From: Perlucidibaca piscinae DSM 21586
GTDB lineage: Bacteria > Pseudomonadota > Gammaproteobacteria > Pseudomonadales > Moraxellaceae
Direction of reading: 5' to 3'
NCBI RefSeq assembly: GCF_000420045.1
Contig: NZ_ATUE01000005.1
Coordinates: 310,001 to 374,000 of the forward strand
Length of the DNA stretch: 64,000 nucleotides
In this document: positions 1-9,443 of the stretch, piece by piece
Layout of the letters: every line of letters begins with the position of its first letter
Numbering within the stretch: position 1 is the stretch's first letter
The notes under the pieces: generated by a model
Database searches by the model: none
Told to the model about the DNA's origin: nothing
Seen by the model: the letters and a program-made list of their open reading frames with translations, nothing else
Translations under genes and position numbers: made by a program

Positions 1-600
1 GACCTCGGTGAGGTTGCCGGAGAACTCGCTCTCCAGCGTGCCGTCCTCGACACGACCGAAGTAGACGTTGTCGTGGGCACCGTAGACGCCGAGGTCGGTA
101 CCGCCGGCATAGTCGTTGTAGTAGCGCACGCAGCGGTAGCAGGCGATGCAGCGGTTCATCTCGTGATTGATGAACGGACCCAGGTCCTGGTTCTGGTGGG
201 TGCGCTTGCTGAAGCGGTAGCGACGGGTGTTGTGGCCCGTCATCACGGTCATGTCCTGCAGGTGGCAGTGACCGCCCTCTTCGCAGACCGGGCAGTCGTG
301 CGGGTGGTTGGTCATCAGCCACTCGACCACGGAGGCACGGAACTGCCTGGCCTCTTCGTCATCGATGGAGATGAAGGTGTTGTCGGTGGACTGGGTCATG
401 CACGACATCACCAGGCGGCCGCGCTTGTCGTCGGCATTGGCGTACTGCTTGACCGCGCACTGACGGCAGGCACCTACCGACCCCAGGGCCGGATGCCAGC
501 AGAAATAGGGGATGTCCAACCCCAGTGACAGGCAGGCGCGCAGCAGGTTGTCACTGCCGTCGACCTCGTACTGTTTTCCGTCTACGTGAATCGTTGCCAT
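1..600 (-). CDS. nuoG: NADH-quinone oxidoreductase subunit G (5' part; runs off the window)
   Basis: This is the first 200 residues of the large iron-sulfur subunit of respiratory complex I, which passes electrons from NuoF/E towards NuoI/B. Translation from the ATG at 600 gives a ferredoxin-like N-terminus with cysteines at about 34, 45, 48 and 67 for the [2Fe-2S] cluster. A HPHDCPVCEEGGHC motif near residue 99 supplies the His/Cys-ligated [4Fe-4S] cluster, and CIACYRC begins the next cluster-binding segment. The frame is open to base 1, so the molybdopterin-like C-terminal domain lies outside the window. It follows nuoF by 34 bases as the last visible gene of a nuoA-to-nuoG operon. Identity is certain from the motifs and context. 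Confidence 0.96.
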   Translation of the reverse strand, partial: MATIHVDGKQYEVDGSDNLLRACLSLGLDIPYFCWHPALGSVGACRQCAVKQYANADDKRGRLVMSCMTQSTDNTFISIDDEEARQFRASVVEWLMTNHPHDCPVCEEGGHCHLQDMTVMTGHNTRRYRFSKRTHQNQDLGPFINHEMNRCIACYRCVRYYNDYAGGTDLGVYGAHDNVYFGRVEDGTLESEFSGNLTEV

Positions 601-634
601 GTCAGACCGTCTTCAAACTTGCAAAAAGGGAGGC

Positions 635-1981
635 TCAGGCCGTTGCCGGCTGGGCGGCAGACGCCGGGCTCGGCACAGCGGCCACGCCAGCGTCGAATTC
701 GCCACGGAAATACTTGATCGCGCTGCCCAGCGGCTCGACCGCACCCGGCGCATGGGCGCAGAAGGTCTTGCCCGGACCGAGGTGTCCGACCAGCTGCAGC
801 AGGGTCTCGACATCGCCTGCACGACCTTCGCCGCGTTCGAGCGCGCGCAGCAGCTTGACGCTCCACGGCAGGCCGTCACGGCAGGGCGTGCACCAGCCGC
901 AGGATTCGCGGGCGAAGAACTCTTCCATGTTGCGCAGCAGCGAGACCATGCTGATGGTGTTGTCGACAGCCAGCGCCAGACCGGTGCCCATGCGGGTACC
1001 GACCTTGCCGATGCCGGCGGCGGTCATGGTGGCACTGAGGTGTTCGGGCAGCAGGAAACCGGTGCCGGCACCGCCGGGCTGCCAGGCCTTCAGCGTGTAG
1101 CCGTCACGCATGCCGCCGGCATAGTCCTCGAACAGCTCGCGTGCGCTGACCGCGAACGGCAGCTCCCAGACACCGGGGTTCTTCACCTTGCCGGAGAAGC
1201 CCATCATCTTGGTGCCGTGGTCTTCGCTGCCCGGACGCGCAAGGGTGTGATACCACTCGACGCCGTTGGCCACGATGGCGGGAACGTTGGACAGGGTTTC
1301 CACATTGTTGACGCAGGTCGGCTTGCCCCAGACGCCGACAGCGGCCGGGAACGGCGGCTTCGAGCGGGGGTTGGCGCGACGGCCTTCCAGGGAATTGATC
1401 AGTGCCGTCTCTTCACCGCAGATGTAGCGGCCGGCCCCGGTGTGCACGTAGAGCTCGAAGTCGAAGCCGGAGCCGAGGATGTTCCTGCCCAGCAGGCCGG
1501 CGGCACGCGCCTCGTCCAGCGCACGGTTGAGAATGCGGGCCGCGTCGACATACTCGCCACGCAGGAAGATGTAGCCGGTGGTGGCCGCGAGGGCGCGCGC
1601 GCTGATGATCATGCCTTCGATCAGCAGGTGCGGCAGCTGCTCCATGAGCAGGCGGTCCTTCCAGGTGTTGGGCTCCATCTCGTCGGCGTTGCAGAGCAGG
1701 TAGCGCGGGGTCACGCCGTCGCTGGGCGGCATCAGGCCCCACTTCACGCCGGTCGGGAAGCCGGCGCCGCCACGCCCCTTGAGACCGGAGTCCTTGACCA
1801 TCTGCACGATGTCAGCCGGGGCCAGCTCCTTGAGCGCCTTGCGCAGGCCGGCATAGCCGTTCTTGGCCTGGTAGTCGGCGAGATCCACGGTGGCGCCGTC
1901 ATCACGCAGGCGCCAGGTCAGCGGGTGCGTCTCGGCGGAGCGGGAAATGGCGTTGGACGGACCGAAGGAGGACAGCTTCAT
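635..1981 (-). CDS. nuoF: NADH-quinone oxidoreductase subunit F, FMN/NADH-binding
   Basis: This 448-residue protein is the 51-kDa flavoprotein of complex I. It oxidises NADH and hands electrons through FMN to the iron-sulfur chain on the cytoplasmic arm. The glycine-rich FMN/NADH loop GRGGAGFPTGVKW begins near residue 69. A second nucleotide-contact segment, GAGRYICGEETALINSLEG, lies mid-protein, and the C-terminal ESCGWCTPCRDG carries three of the four ligands of the N3 [4Fe-4S] cluster. The length is normal for the family. The start codon overlaps the nuoE stop in an ATGA arrangement, which suggests coupled translation. An alternative catabolic formate dehydrogenase beta subunit is excluded by the nuo context. 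Confidence 0.97.
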   Translation of the reverse strand: MKLSSFGPSNAISRSAETHPLTWRLRDDGATVDLADYQAKNGYAGLRKALKELAPADIVQMVKDSGLKGRGGAGFPTGVKWGLMPPSDGVTPRYLLCNADEMEPNTWKDRLLMEQLPHLLIEGMIISARALAATTGYIFLRGEYVDAARILNRALDEARAAGLLGRNILGSGFDFELYVHTGAGRYICGEETALINSLEGRRANPRSKPPFPAAVGVWGKPTCVNNVETLSNVPAIVANGVEWYHTLARPGSEDHGTKMMGFSGKVKNPGVWELPFAVSARELFEDYAGGMRDGYTLKAWQPGGAGTGFLLPEHLSATMTAAGIGKVGTRMGTGLALAVDNTISMVSLLRNMEEFFARESCGWCTPCRDGLPWSVKLLRALERGEGRAGDVETLLQLVGHLGPGKTFCAHAPGAVEPLGSAIKYFRGEFDAGVAAVPSPASAAQPATA

Positions 1982-2496
1982 GCGTATTTCTCCAGCAGCA
2001 CGGGCACCTGGTCGGGGCTCATGCCGCCGTAGGTGTCATCGTCGATCATCAGGGTCGAGCCCTTGTCACAGTTGCCCAGGCAGCACACCGGCAGCAGCGT
2101 GAAACGGCCGTCGGCCGTGGTTTCACCGTAGCCGACGCCAAGCTGCTCGCGCAGCGCCGCCAGCACCGACTCATGGCCGTTGATGTAGCAGGTCATGCTG
2201 TCGCAGAGACGGATCACGTGACGGCCGACCGGGACACGGAAGATCTGGCTGTAGAACGTGGCCACGCCCTCGACGTCCGGCACCGGGATGCCGAGCACCT
2301 CGGCGATGGCCGGAATGGCACCATCCGGTACCCAGCCGTGATTGGCCTGGACGATCTTGAGCGCATCGATGCTGGCAGCGCGGGCATCCGGATAGTGCTC
2401 GACGGCATGCTCGATGTCGGCACGCTCCTGGGGCGACAGCTGAAAACGGCTGGTCGCGATGAGCTGGGTGCTGGGGTTCTGGTTGGCGTTGTGCAT
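1978..2496 (-). CDS. nuoE: NADH-quinone oxidoreductase subunit E (24 kDa, [2Fe-2S])
   Basis: This thioredoxin-like [2Fe-2S] subunit sits beside NuoF in the NADH-dehydrogenase module of complex I. From the ATG at 2496 it is 172 residues long, as expected. The four cluster ligands appear as CDSMTC (C-x4-C) and, about 35 residues later, CCLGNC (C-x3-C). A longer reading from an ATG at 2529 would overlap nuoCD by 32 bases and add an atypical N-terminus. The 2496 start begins directly after the nuoCD stop and gives the usual family length. The gene ends in a 4-base overlap with nuoF. Confidence 0.95.
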   Translation of the reverse strand: MHNANQNPSTQLIATSRFQLSPQERADIEHAVEHYPDARAASIDALKIVQANHGWVPDGAIPAIAEVLGIPVPDVEGVATFYSQIFRVPVGRHVIRLCDSMTCYINGHESVLAALREQLGVGYGETTADGRFTLLPVCCLGNCDKGSTLMIDDDTYGGMSPDQVPVLLEKYA

Positions 2497-2497
2497 G

Positions 2498-4303
2498 TCA
2501 GCGGTCCACGTCGGCCATGACGAAGTCAATGGAAGCCAGATAGGCGATCAGGTCCGCGATCATGGAGCCGCGAATCACCGAAGGAATCTGTTGCAGGTGC
2601 GGGAACGATGGCGTGCGGATGCGTGTCCGGTAGCTCATCGTGCTCTTGTCCGAGGTCAGGTAGTAGCTGTTGATGCCCTTGGTGGCCTCGATCATGAAGC
2701 TGGCCTCGCCGGCCGGCATCACCGGCCCCCACGACACGCTGGTGAAGTGGTGGATCAGCGTTTCGATGTCCTGCAGGGTGCGCTCCTTGTTGGGCGGCAC
2801 GGCCAGCGGATGATCGGCACGGATCGGTCCCGACGGCATGTTCTTCAGGCACTGCTCGATGATGCGCAGCGACTGGCGCATTTCCTCGAGGCGAACCATG
2901 GCGCGGTCATAGGCATCGCCATGCTGGGCCAGCGGCACGTCGAAGTCGAAGTTCTCGTAGCCGGAATACGGACGCGCCTTGCGCAGGTCGAAGTCGACGC
3001 CGGTGGCGCGCAGACCCGCGCCGGTGACACCCCACTCGATGGCCTGGGCGCTGTTGTACTGGGCCACGCCCTGGGTACGCGCCTTCAGCACGCTGTTGCG
3101 CATCGCGGCCTTCTCGTACTCCTTGAGACGCTTGGGCATCCAGTCCAGGAACTCGCGCACCAGACGGTCCCAGCCCTGCGGCAGGTCATGGGCGACGCCG
3201 CCGATGCGGTACCAGGCCGGATGCATGCGGAAGCCGGTGATGGCCTCGATGACATCGTAGGCACGCTTGCGGTCCGAGAACATGAAGAAGATCGGCGTCA
3301 TGCCGCCCATGTCCTGGATGTAGGTGCCGAGGAAGAGCAGGTGCGAGGTGATGCGGAAGAATTCAGCCATCATCACGCGGATGGTCTGCGCACGCGCCGG
3401 CGCCTCGATGCCGGCGAGCTGCTCGACCGCCAGCACGTAGGGCAGGTTGTTCATTACGCCGCCGAGGTAGTCGATGCGGTCGGTGTACGGGATGAAGCTG
3501 TGCCAGGTCTGGCGCTCGGCCATCTTCTCGGCACCACGGTGGTGGTAGCCGATGTCCGGCACGCAGTCGAGGATCTCTTCGCCATCGAGCTGCAGCACGA
3601 TGCGGAAGGCGCCGTGCGCGGACGGATGGTTGGGGCCGAGGTTGAGGAACATGAAGTCGGACTCGGCCGAATGCTTCTTCATGCCCCACTCTTCGGGCCG
3701 GAACAGCAGCGCTTCCTGCTCCTCGTCCTGACGGGCGGCGGTGAGCTTGAACGGGTCGAATTCGGTGGCGCGCGCCGGATAGTCCTTGCGCAGCGGATGG
3801 CCTTCCCAGGTACGCGGCATGAGCAGACGGTACGGCGTCGGATGGCCGCTGAACTCGATGCCGAAGAGGTCGATGACCTCGCGCTCGTACCAGTTGGCGT
3901 TGGCGAACACCGGCACCGACGACGGCAGACGCAGATCCGATGCCGACAGCGCAACCTTGAGACGGACATCCGAATTGCGACCGATGGAAACAAGGTGGTA
4001 GAACACCGTGTAATCCGCCGCCGGCAGGCCATGGCGATGGCTGCGCAGACGCTCGTCCACGGCCGACAGGTCGTAGAGCATGTGGTAGGGCTGCGGCAGC
4101 TGCTTCAGGAAGCGCAGCACCTCCACGATCTGCTCGCGCGCCACCCACAAGGTAGGCACGCGATCAAGGGTGGCCTGGAAGGTAAAGGCGTTGTCACCGA
4201 AGCGGGCACGCAGCTCGCGCACCACGCCGTGGTCGCTGCCCGGCAGGGTCTGCTGCGGGTGTTCGGTAGTCAGGACGTCGTCGGCCATCGGATTCGTCGT
4301 CAC
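2498..4303 (-). CDS. nuoC: NADH-quinone oxidoreductase fused subunits C and D
   Basis: The 601-residue product joins NuoC (about residues 20-190, containing the VPVFANANWYEREVIDLFGI segment) and NuoD (about 210-601) in one chain, as in Escherichia coli and Pseudomonas. NuoD is the 49-kDa-like subunit that forms part of the quinone pocket and contacts cluster N2 of NuoB. Visible NuoD signatures are NLGPNHPSAHGAFR near the start of the D half and the ending PSVIRGSMIADLIAYL with the final VMADVDR. The gene sits 46 bases after nuoB and directly before nuoE. The symbol nuoCD is also used. The fusion is a normal lineage trait and not an anomaly. Confidence 0.97.
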   Translation of the reverse strand: MTTNPMADDVLTTEHPQQTLPGSDHGVVRELRARFGDNAFTFQATLDRVPTLWVAREQIVEVLRFLKQLPQPYHMLYDLSAVDERLRSHRHGLPAADYTVFYHLVSIGRNSDVRLKVALSASDLRLPSSVPVFANANWYEREVIDLFGIEFSGHPTPYRLLMPRTWEGHPLRKDYPARATEFDPFKLTAARQDEEQEALLFRPEEWGMKKHSAESDFMFLNLGPNHPSAHGAFRIVLQLDGEEILDCVPDIGYHHRGAEKMAERQTWHSFIPYTDRIDYLGGVMNNLPYVLAVEQLAGIEAPARAQTIRVMMAEFFRITSHLLFLGTYIQDMGGMTPIFFMFSDRKRAYDVIEAITGFRMHPAWYRIGGVAHDLPQGWDRLVREFLDWMPKRLKEYEKAAMRNSVLKARTQGVAQYNSAQAIEWGVTGAGLRATGVDFDLRKARPYSGYENFDFDVPLAQHGDAYDRAMVRLEEMRQSLRIIEQCLKNMPSGPIRADHPLAVPPNKERTLQDIETLIHHFTSVSWGPVMPAGEASFMIEATKGINSYYLTSDKSTMSYRTRIRTPSFPHLQQIPSVIRGSMIADLIAYLASIDFVMADVDR

Positions 4304-4349
4304 TCAAAAAAGTTGCTGTTCGTGTCCGGTCGTCTGCCTGCGGCAGCGC

Positions 4350-5015
4350 TCAGACGCTGTCCGGCGTGCGCAGGTTCACGACCTGGATGCGCTCGTCGCG
4401 CTTGGTCTCGCGCATGGACGGCATGTCCGGGCGATACACGCCCTGGTCACCCACCACCCATGACAGGGGGCGGCGTTCCTTGCCGATCGAGTCCTGCAGA
4501 ATCATCAGCGCCTGCAGGAAGGCCTCGGGACGCGGCGGACAGCCGGGAATGTAGACATCCACCGGCAGGAACTTGTCGACGCCCTGGACCACGGAATAGA
4601 TGTCGTACATGCCGCCGGAATTGGCGCAGGAGCCCATGGAGATCACCCACTTGGGCTCCAGCATCTGCTCGTAGAGACGCTGCACGACCGGTGCCATCTT
4701 GATGAAGCAGGTACCGGCGATGACCATGACGTCCGCCTGGCGCGGTGACGCACGAATGACTTCGGAACCGAAACGGGCGAGGTCGTGCGGCGCGGTGAAG
4801 GCTGTGGCCATTTCGACGTAGCAGCAGGACAGGCCGAAGTTGTACGGCCACAGCGAGTTCTTGCGGCCCCAGTTCACGGCGCCATGCAGCATGTCCTCGA
4901 GCTTGCCGAGGAAGATGCTGTTCTTGCCCTCTTCCTGGAGCGGATCGCCTACGGTTTCCTTGGCCGGCGGAAACACCGGGGCGTTCGGATCAATCTTGGT
5001 CAGGGTGTATTTCAT
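4350..5015 (-). CDS. nuoB: NADH-quinone oxidoreductase subunit B
   Basis: NuoB carries the terminal cluster N2 that reduces quinone in complex I. The protein shows the tandem cysteines in FGLSCCYVEM, then GTCFIKMAP, and PGCPPRPEAFLQAL; these are the four N2 ligands. From the ATG at 5015 the protein begins MKYTLTKIDP and has 221 residues, matching the E. coli length. A GTG at 5030 would add five residues and overlap the nuoA stop by 3 bases; this is possible but less like the family. It lies between nuoA and nuoCD in the conserved operon order. Confidence 0.96.
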   Translation of the reverse strand: MKYTLTKIDPNAPVFPPAKETVGDPLQEEGKNSIFLGKLEDMLHGAVNWGRKNSLWPYNFGLSCCYVEMATAFTAPHDLARFGSEVIRASPRQADVMVIAGTCFIKMAPVVQRLYEQMLEPKWVISMGSCANSGGMYDIYSVVQGVDKFLPVDVYIPGCPPRPEAFLQALMILQDSIGKERRPLSWVVGDQGVYRPDMPSMRETKRDERIQVVNLRTPDSV

Positions 5016-5026
5016 GCCGGACTCGC

Positions 5027-5456
5027 TCACTGATCAGACGGCGGGGTCTGGCGTGCCGCCAGACGACGCTTGCGGGCTTCAGGTGCCCAGTCGAGGCCAC
5101 CGACGCGCCAGAGATAGAACAGGCCGACGAGCAGAACCACGATGAAGATGACGACTTCGATGAAGCCCGTCCAACCCGACTCGCGCACGGAAATCGCGTA
5201 GGCAAACAGGAACAGGGCTTCGACATCGAAGATGACGAAGAACATGGCGACCAGATAGAACTTGGCCGAGACACGGATGCGCGCACCGCCCTGCGACACG
5301 ATGCCGGATTCGAACGGCTCGTTCTTGGCACGGCCCCAGGCACGCCCGCCGAGGAAATACGGCGCAGCCAACATGAAGGCGCACATGCCGATGATGCCCA
5401 GGAAGAAAATTCCCAGGGCCCAGTACTGTGCAGTTTCTGACACGCCAGCAGTCATG
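5027..5456 (-). CDS. nuoA: NADH-quinone oxidoreductase subunit A
   Basis: This is the first gene of the nuo operon and encodes a small membrane subunit of complex I. It has three hydrophobic helices, at about residues 8-35, 65-90 and 95-120. The conserved family segment PFESGIVSQGGARIRVSAKF sits in the loop between helices 1 and 2. The ATG at 5456 is preceded by CTGAGGAGTTCGCC, a strong AGGAG ribosome site. An in-frame reading extending to 5539 lacks a better site and adds a non-homologous leader. The upstream 5457-5615 interval should contain the nuo promoter, but I see no convincing -35/-10 pair. Confidence 0.94.
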
Positions 5457-5615
5457 GCGAACTCCTCAGACCCCAAACCAAGCAGAACACAGCGGCCTGA
5501 TGCCGGGTGTCCGTCGACCCGCGCGAAGGATACGCGCACAGCGGTCGGATTTCCACAGGGCGACTACGGTCATAAGGTCTAAGAAAACCGACGTGCCGTA
5601 CCGCCCCTTTTGCAA

Positions 5616-6818
5616 CTATCGCCCGGTCGCCAGGCGCACGACCTGCCGTTTCAGCGGCCCGCTGCGATCAAACCAGCGCATCCCCTGGTTGCGCAGCACC
5701 CTCAGCATGGCATCGGACGCACCGAACAGGCGCTGGAAGCCGGTCATCGCATGCAGCGTCAACGCATTGTCACCTCGCCGCTGGCGCTGATAGCGCGACA
5801 ACACCCTGGCATGGGCCAGCGGCAAGCGCGAACCGGCCGCCGCCTGCATTTCACGCGCCAGCACGGCGGCATCCTGCAAGCCGATGTTGACGCCCTGACC
5901 AGCGAGCGGATGGATGCTGTGGGCTGCATCCCCGATCAGTGCCAGCCCGGGCAGGCAATAGTCGCGAGCATGACGTGCGCGCAAGGGGAATGCATAGCGC
6001 GCTCCGACGGCCGCAACGGTGCCCAGACGAGATTCAAGGGCCTGCTCCAGTCGCTGACGGAAATTCGCGTCGTCAAGCTCGCCCAGCGCACCCGCCTCGG
6101 CCTCCGGCAGCGACCAGACGACGGCACAGTGATGGACATCGGACAGTGGCAGGAAGGCCAGCGGCCCGCCCGGCAGAAAGCGCTGCCAGGCCGTCATCTG
6201 ATGCGGCTGCTCGGTGCGCGCGATGCACACCAGCGCACGCTGGTGGTAATCATGGCTGTCAACCGCAATGCCGGCGGCCTCGCGAATCGGCGACAACGGA
6301 CCGTCAGCAGCCACCAGACAGCCGGTCTCCAGCACGGCGCCATCCGCCAGCACCAGACGCCAGCGTCCGCCAGCCAGACGCTCCAGGCTCTGCCAGCGCT
6401 GCGGGCCCAGCCAGCTCACCTGCGGCCGCTGCACCAGCGCTCGGGTCAGCAGCGACTGTAAGGCCGCGTTCTCGACCAGCACGCCAAGGTGCGGCAAGCC
6501 GGCATCGCGTGCCTGGAAATGCACGCTGCCCGTACCGTCGGCATCCCACACCCGCATGTCGGTATAGGCACACTGGCGCAGTTCGGCGAATGCCGGACCG
6601 CAGCCTGCGGCGGCAATCAGCGCCAGCGACGCCGGCGTCAGTGCCGACACCCGGGGATCGAACTCGCCCGTGTTGCTCCAGTCGCGCAAGGGCTCGGCCT
6701 CGACCACCGCCACGCGCAGCCCGGCCAGCTGCGGATCCTGCAACAGCAGCAGGGTGAACAGGCTGCCGACCATGCCGGCGCCCACCACCACGACATCAAA
6801 CGGCCGCTGCTCAGACAT
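5616..6818 (-). CDS. ubiI: FAD-dependent ubiquinone biosynthesis hydroxylase, UbiI/VisC-type
   Basis: This 400-residue aromatic-ring monooxygenase belongs to the UbiH/UbiF/UbiI family, which hydroxylates octaprenylphenol intermediates in aerobic ubiquinone synthesis. The FAD-binding Rossmann motif VVVGAGMVGS is at the N-terminus (residues 10-19). The second FAD motif, GDAAHSIHPLAGQGVNIGLQ, lies near residue 290. The gene order ygfB-pepP-ubiH-ubiI matches E. coli, which favours UbiI (C5 hydroxylation), but the sequence alone does not separate UbiI from UbiF. The start overlaps the 3' end of ubiH by 8 bases. It is the last gene of this minus-strand operon. Confidence 0.88.
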   Translation of the reverse strand: MSEQRPFDVVVVGAGMVGSLFTLLLLQDPQLAGLRVAVVEAEPLRDWSNTGEFDPRVSALTPASLALIAAAGCGPAFAELRQCAYTDMRVWDADGTGSVHFQARDAGLPHLGVLVENAALQSLLTRALVQRPQVSWLGPQRWQSLERLAGGRWRLVLADGAVLETGCLVAADGPLSPIREAAGIAVDSHDYHQRALVCIARTEQPHQMTAWQRFLPGGPLAFLPLSDVHHCAVVWSLPEAEAGALGELDDANFRQRLEQALESRLGTVAAVGARYAFPLRARHARDYCLPGLALIGDAAHSIHPLAGQGVNIGLQDAAVLAREMQAAAGSRLPLAHARVLSRYQRQRRGDNALTLHAMTGFQRLFGASDAMLRVLRNQGMRWFDRSGPLKRQVVRLATGR

Positions 6819-8073
6819 GACTCAGTCCCATGGCATAACGCGCCAGCGCAGGCTTGGCGCCCGGCAGCAGATCGAAGCCGACCAGACCGGCATTTCGCAA
6901 CACGGCAAGCAGGGGATTGCTGGTGGAGAAGCCGCGCACCAGCGTGTCGGAGAAGCGGATGATCTGGCGCTGATCCTCCAGGCGCATCTGCTCGTAGCGA
7001 CGCAGCAGCGACAGATCGCCCGGATCCTGGCCGGCGGCATCGGCCGCCACCAGCTCCTGAACCAGCACCAGGATGTCACGCAGGCAGAGGTTGAAGCCCT
7101 GCCCGGCCACCGGGTGCAGGCTGTGTGCGGCATTGCCCAGCACCACGGCACGCGGCACCACCTGCTGATCAGCCACCATCAGCTGCAACGGCCAGGCCTG
7201 ACGACGACCGACACGGCGGAAGCGCCCGGCGCGGCCGCCGAAAGCGGTCTGCAGCGCCTGCAGGAACGCGGCGTCATCCAGCGCCATCATGCGCTCGGCA
7301 TCCGCCGGCGGCAGCGCCCAGACCAGCGAGCGCCGGGTCTGCACCGGCTCGCCAGGCAGGTCCGGCAGCGGCAGCAGGGCAATCGGGCCCTGCGCCGAGA
7401 AGCGCTCGTAGGCGACCTGAGCATGCGGCAGGGAAGTCGCCACCGTGGTCACCAGCGCCGTCTGGGTGTAGTCATGACGACGTGCGCCCAGGCCCAGCCA
7501 GTCCCGGCAGGGCGACCCGGTGCCGTCAGCGGCAATCAGCAAGGGCGCCTGGATGACCAGCTCGGCATCACCCTGACGCCCACGCACCGTGATCCGCTCG
7601 GGCTCACGCGTCAGACCGGTGACGCTGACCCCGTCACGGACGGAGACCGACGGGCAGTCACGCAGTGCCGCCAGCAGCACCACACCCAGCCAGGCATTCT
7701 CGATGACCTGTCCGAAGCTCTCGACCTGCTCGTCCTCGGCATTGAGACGGGCAAAACCGAAATGACCGCGATCGGAGACATGTATGTGCCGAATCGGCGT
7801 GGCATGCGGCTGCAGCCGCTGCCACAGACCGAGATCGGTGAAGGCCTGGATGGTACGGCGCGACAGCGCCGTGTTGCGGGCATCGAAGGTCGCTGCATAG
7901 GGCAGCGGCTGACCGGGCTGCACGGCCGGCAATGTCGCCTGCTCGAGCAGTACCACGCGGCGCTGCGGCAGTTGCTGCGCCAGGCACAGCCCCAGCGTGA
8001 CGCCCACCATGCCACCACCGACAATGACGATGTCAGCCTGTTCCGGCGCTGCCGTCTGCCTGTCAACGGTCAT
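6811..8073 (-). CDS. ubiH: 2-octaprenyl-6-methoxyphenyl hydroxylase
   Basis: This 420-residue FAD monooxygenase is for C1 hydroxylation in ubiquinone synthesis. It has the N-terminal VIVGGGMVGV dinucleotide fold. FDARNTALSRRTI and HVSDRGHFG are segments characteristic of UbiH. The C-terminal GNAAHSLHPVAGQGFNLCLR carries GN in place of the usual GD, as is common in UbiH. It abuts pepP (the stop of pepP and the ATG at 8073 share a base) and overlaps ubiI. Together ubiH and ubiI supply two of the three ring hydroxylations; the third enzyme is not in this window. Confidence 0.92.
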   Translation of the reverse strand: MTVDRQTAAPEQADIVIVGGGMVGVTLGLCLAQQLPQRRVVLLEQATLPAVQPGQPLPYAATFDARNTALSRRTIQAFTDLGLWQRLQPHATPIRHIHVSDRGHFGFARLNAEDEQVESFGQVIENAWLGVVLLAALRDCPSVSVRDGVSVTGLTREPERITVRGRQGDAELVIQAPLLIAADGTGSPCRDWLGLGARRHDYTQTALVTTVATSLPHAQVAYERFSAQGPIALLPLPDLPGEPVQTRRSLVWALPPADAERMMALDDAAFLQALQTAFGGRAGRFRRVGRRQAWPLQLMVADQQVVPRAVVLGNAAHSLHPVAGQGFNLCLRDILVLVQELVAADAAGQDPGDLSLLRRYEQMRLEDQRQIIRFSDTLVRGFSTSNPLLAVLRNAGLVGFDLLPGAKPALARYAMGLSHV

Positions 8074-9428
8074 CAGGCCGCCACCCCGGCAGCGCGATCC
8101 GCCGCCATCAGCGCCTCGATGTCAGCCACCGACTTGGGCGCCGCGGCGGTCAGCACGCGGCAGCCCTCCGGCGTGACCACCACATCGTCCTCGATGCGGA
8201 TGCCGATGCCGCGCCACTGCGCATCCACGCTGTCGTCATCGGGCGCGACATAGAGACCGGGCTCGACGGTGAGCACCATGCCCGGCTGCAGCGGACGCCA
8301 CTGGCCATCGAGCTGGTACTCGCCAACGTCATGCACGTCCATGCCCAGCCAGTGGCCGGTGCGGTGCATGTAGAAGCGGCGATAGGCGCCGGCGGCAATC
8401 AGCGCATCCACCTCGCCGCTGAGCAGGCCCAGACGCAGCAGGCCCTCGGTCAGCACCCGCACGGCAGCCTCATGCGGCGCCTGCCAGCTGGCGCCCGGCT
8501 GCACGGCCGCGATGGCAGCCAGCTGCGCCGCCAGCACGACCTCGTAGAGCGCCTTCTGGGGCGCCGAGAAGCGGCCATTGACGGGAAAGGTGCGAGTGAT
8601 GTCCGCCGCATAGTGGTCGAGCTCGCCACCGGCATCGATCAGCACCAGATCGCCGTCATGGAGCGGGCGGTTGTTTTCCGTGTAGTGCAGCACGCAGGCG
8701 TTGGCACCGCCGCCGACAATGCTGCCGTAGGCGGGCGCAGTGCAGCCGTGACGCGCAAAGGTGTGCAGCAGCTCCGCCTCCAGCTCGTATTCGAAACGAC
8801 CCGGTGCCGCTGCTTGCATGGCCCGGCGGTGCGCCTCGGCACTGAGGTCGGCGGCGCGCTGCATGACGCCCAGCTCGGCATCGGACTTGAGCAGGCGCAA
8901 CGGATGCAGGACGCTGTCGAGCAGCTGCCAGGCCACCGGCGCGGCAATGCCGGCACGGGTCTTGGCACGCACGGCCGAGAGCCAGCCTGTCAGCTGCGCA
9001 TCGAATGCCGGCTGGCTGCCCTGCGGCGCGTAGACCACGCGACGACCGGCAAGCAGCTCGGGCAGGCGCTGATCAGCCTCGCCGATGACAAAGGCCTGGT
9101 CAGCGCCAAACAGGGTCCGCGCGCCTTCGGGACCAGCACGGTAGCCGTTCCAGATCTCCATCTCGCGATCACGCGGCTGGCAGAACAGCACGAACTCGCC
9201 CTCCGGGCGCCCGGGCAGCAGCACCAGCAGGGCATGCGGCTCAGGAAAGGCGGAGAGGTAATAGAAGTCGGAATCCTGGCGGTAACGGTATTCGGTATCG
9301 CGGTTGCGGCGCAGGGGCGGGGCCGCCGGCACCAGTACCACGCCATCCGGCCCGACTGCCTGCATGAGGCGAGCACGACGGCGGGCGAATTCGGCAGGAT
9401 CCAGCAATGAACTCCAGGTCACGGACAT
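8073..9428 (-). CDS. pepP: Xaa-Pro aminopeptidase P
   Basis: This 451-residue cytoplasmic metallopeptidase of the M24B family removes an N-terminal residue before proline. The N-terminal half is the creatinase-like domain, and the C-terminal half is the pita-bread catalytic fold. The dimetal ligands are visible: the Asp of LIDAGGELDHYAADITRTF, the His of HRTGHWLGMDVHD, the Glu of TVEPGLYV and the Glu of IRIEDDVVVT. It lies between ygfB and ubiH in the order seen in E. coli. No physiological link between the peptidase and ubiquinone synthesis is evident from sequence beyond the shared transcript. Confidence 0.95.
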   Translation of the reverse strand: MSVTWSSLLDPAEFARRRARLMQAVGPDGVVLVPAAPPLRRNRDTEYRYRQDSDFYYLSAFPEPHALLVLLPGRPEGEFVLFCQPRDREMEIWNGYRAGPEGARTLFGADQAFVIGEADQRLPELLAGRRVVYAPQGSQPAFDAQLTGWLSAVRAKTRAGIAAPVAWQLLDSVLHPLRLLKSDAELGVMQRAADLSAEAHRRAMQAAAPGRFEYELEAELLHTFARHGCTAPAYGSIVGGGANACVLHYTENNRPLHDGDLVLIDAGGELDHYAADITRTFPVNGRFSAPQKALYEVVLAAQLAAIAAVQPGASWQAPHEAAVRVLTEGLLRLGLLSGEVDALIAAGAYRRFYMHRTGHWLGMDVHDVGEYQLDGQWRPLQPGMVLTVEPGLYVAPDDDSVDAQWRGIGIRIEDDVVVTPEGCRVLTAAAPKSVADIEALMAADRAAGVAA

Positions 9429-9443
9429 CTGGCCAGGCGCTCC

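Noticed and set aside
2459..4702. Long plus-strand open frame of over 700 codons opposite nuoCD and nuoB
   Set aside because: It mirrors conserved complex I genes in a GC-rich antisense frame, has a His/Arg/Val-rich composition and shows no domain.
5457..5615. nuo promoter and a terminator for the nuo or ubi genes
   Set aside because: No convincing -35/-10 pair or hairpin with T-run was found by eye in this interval, although a promoter must exist near here.
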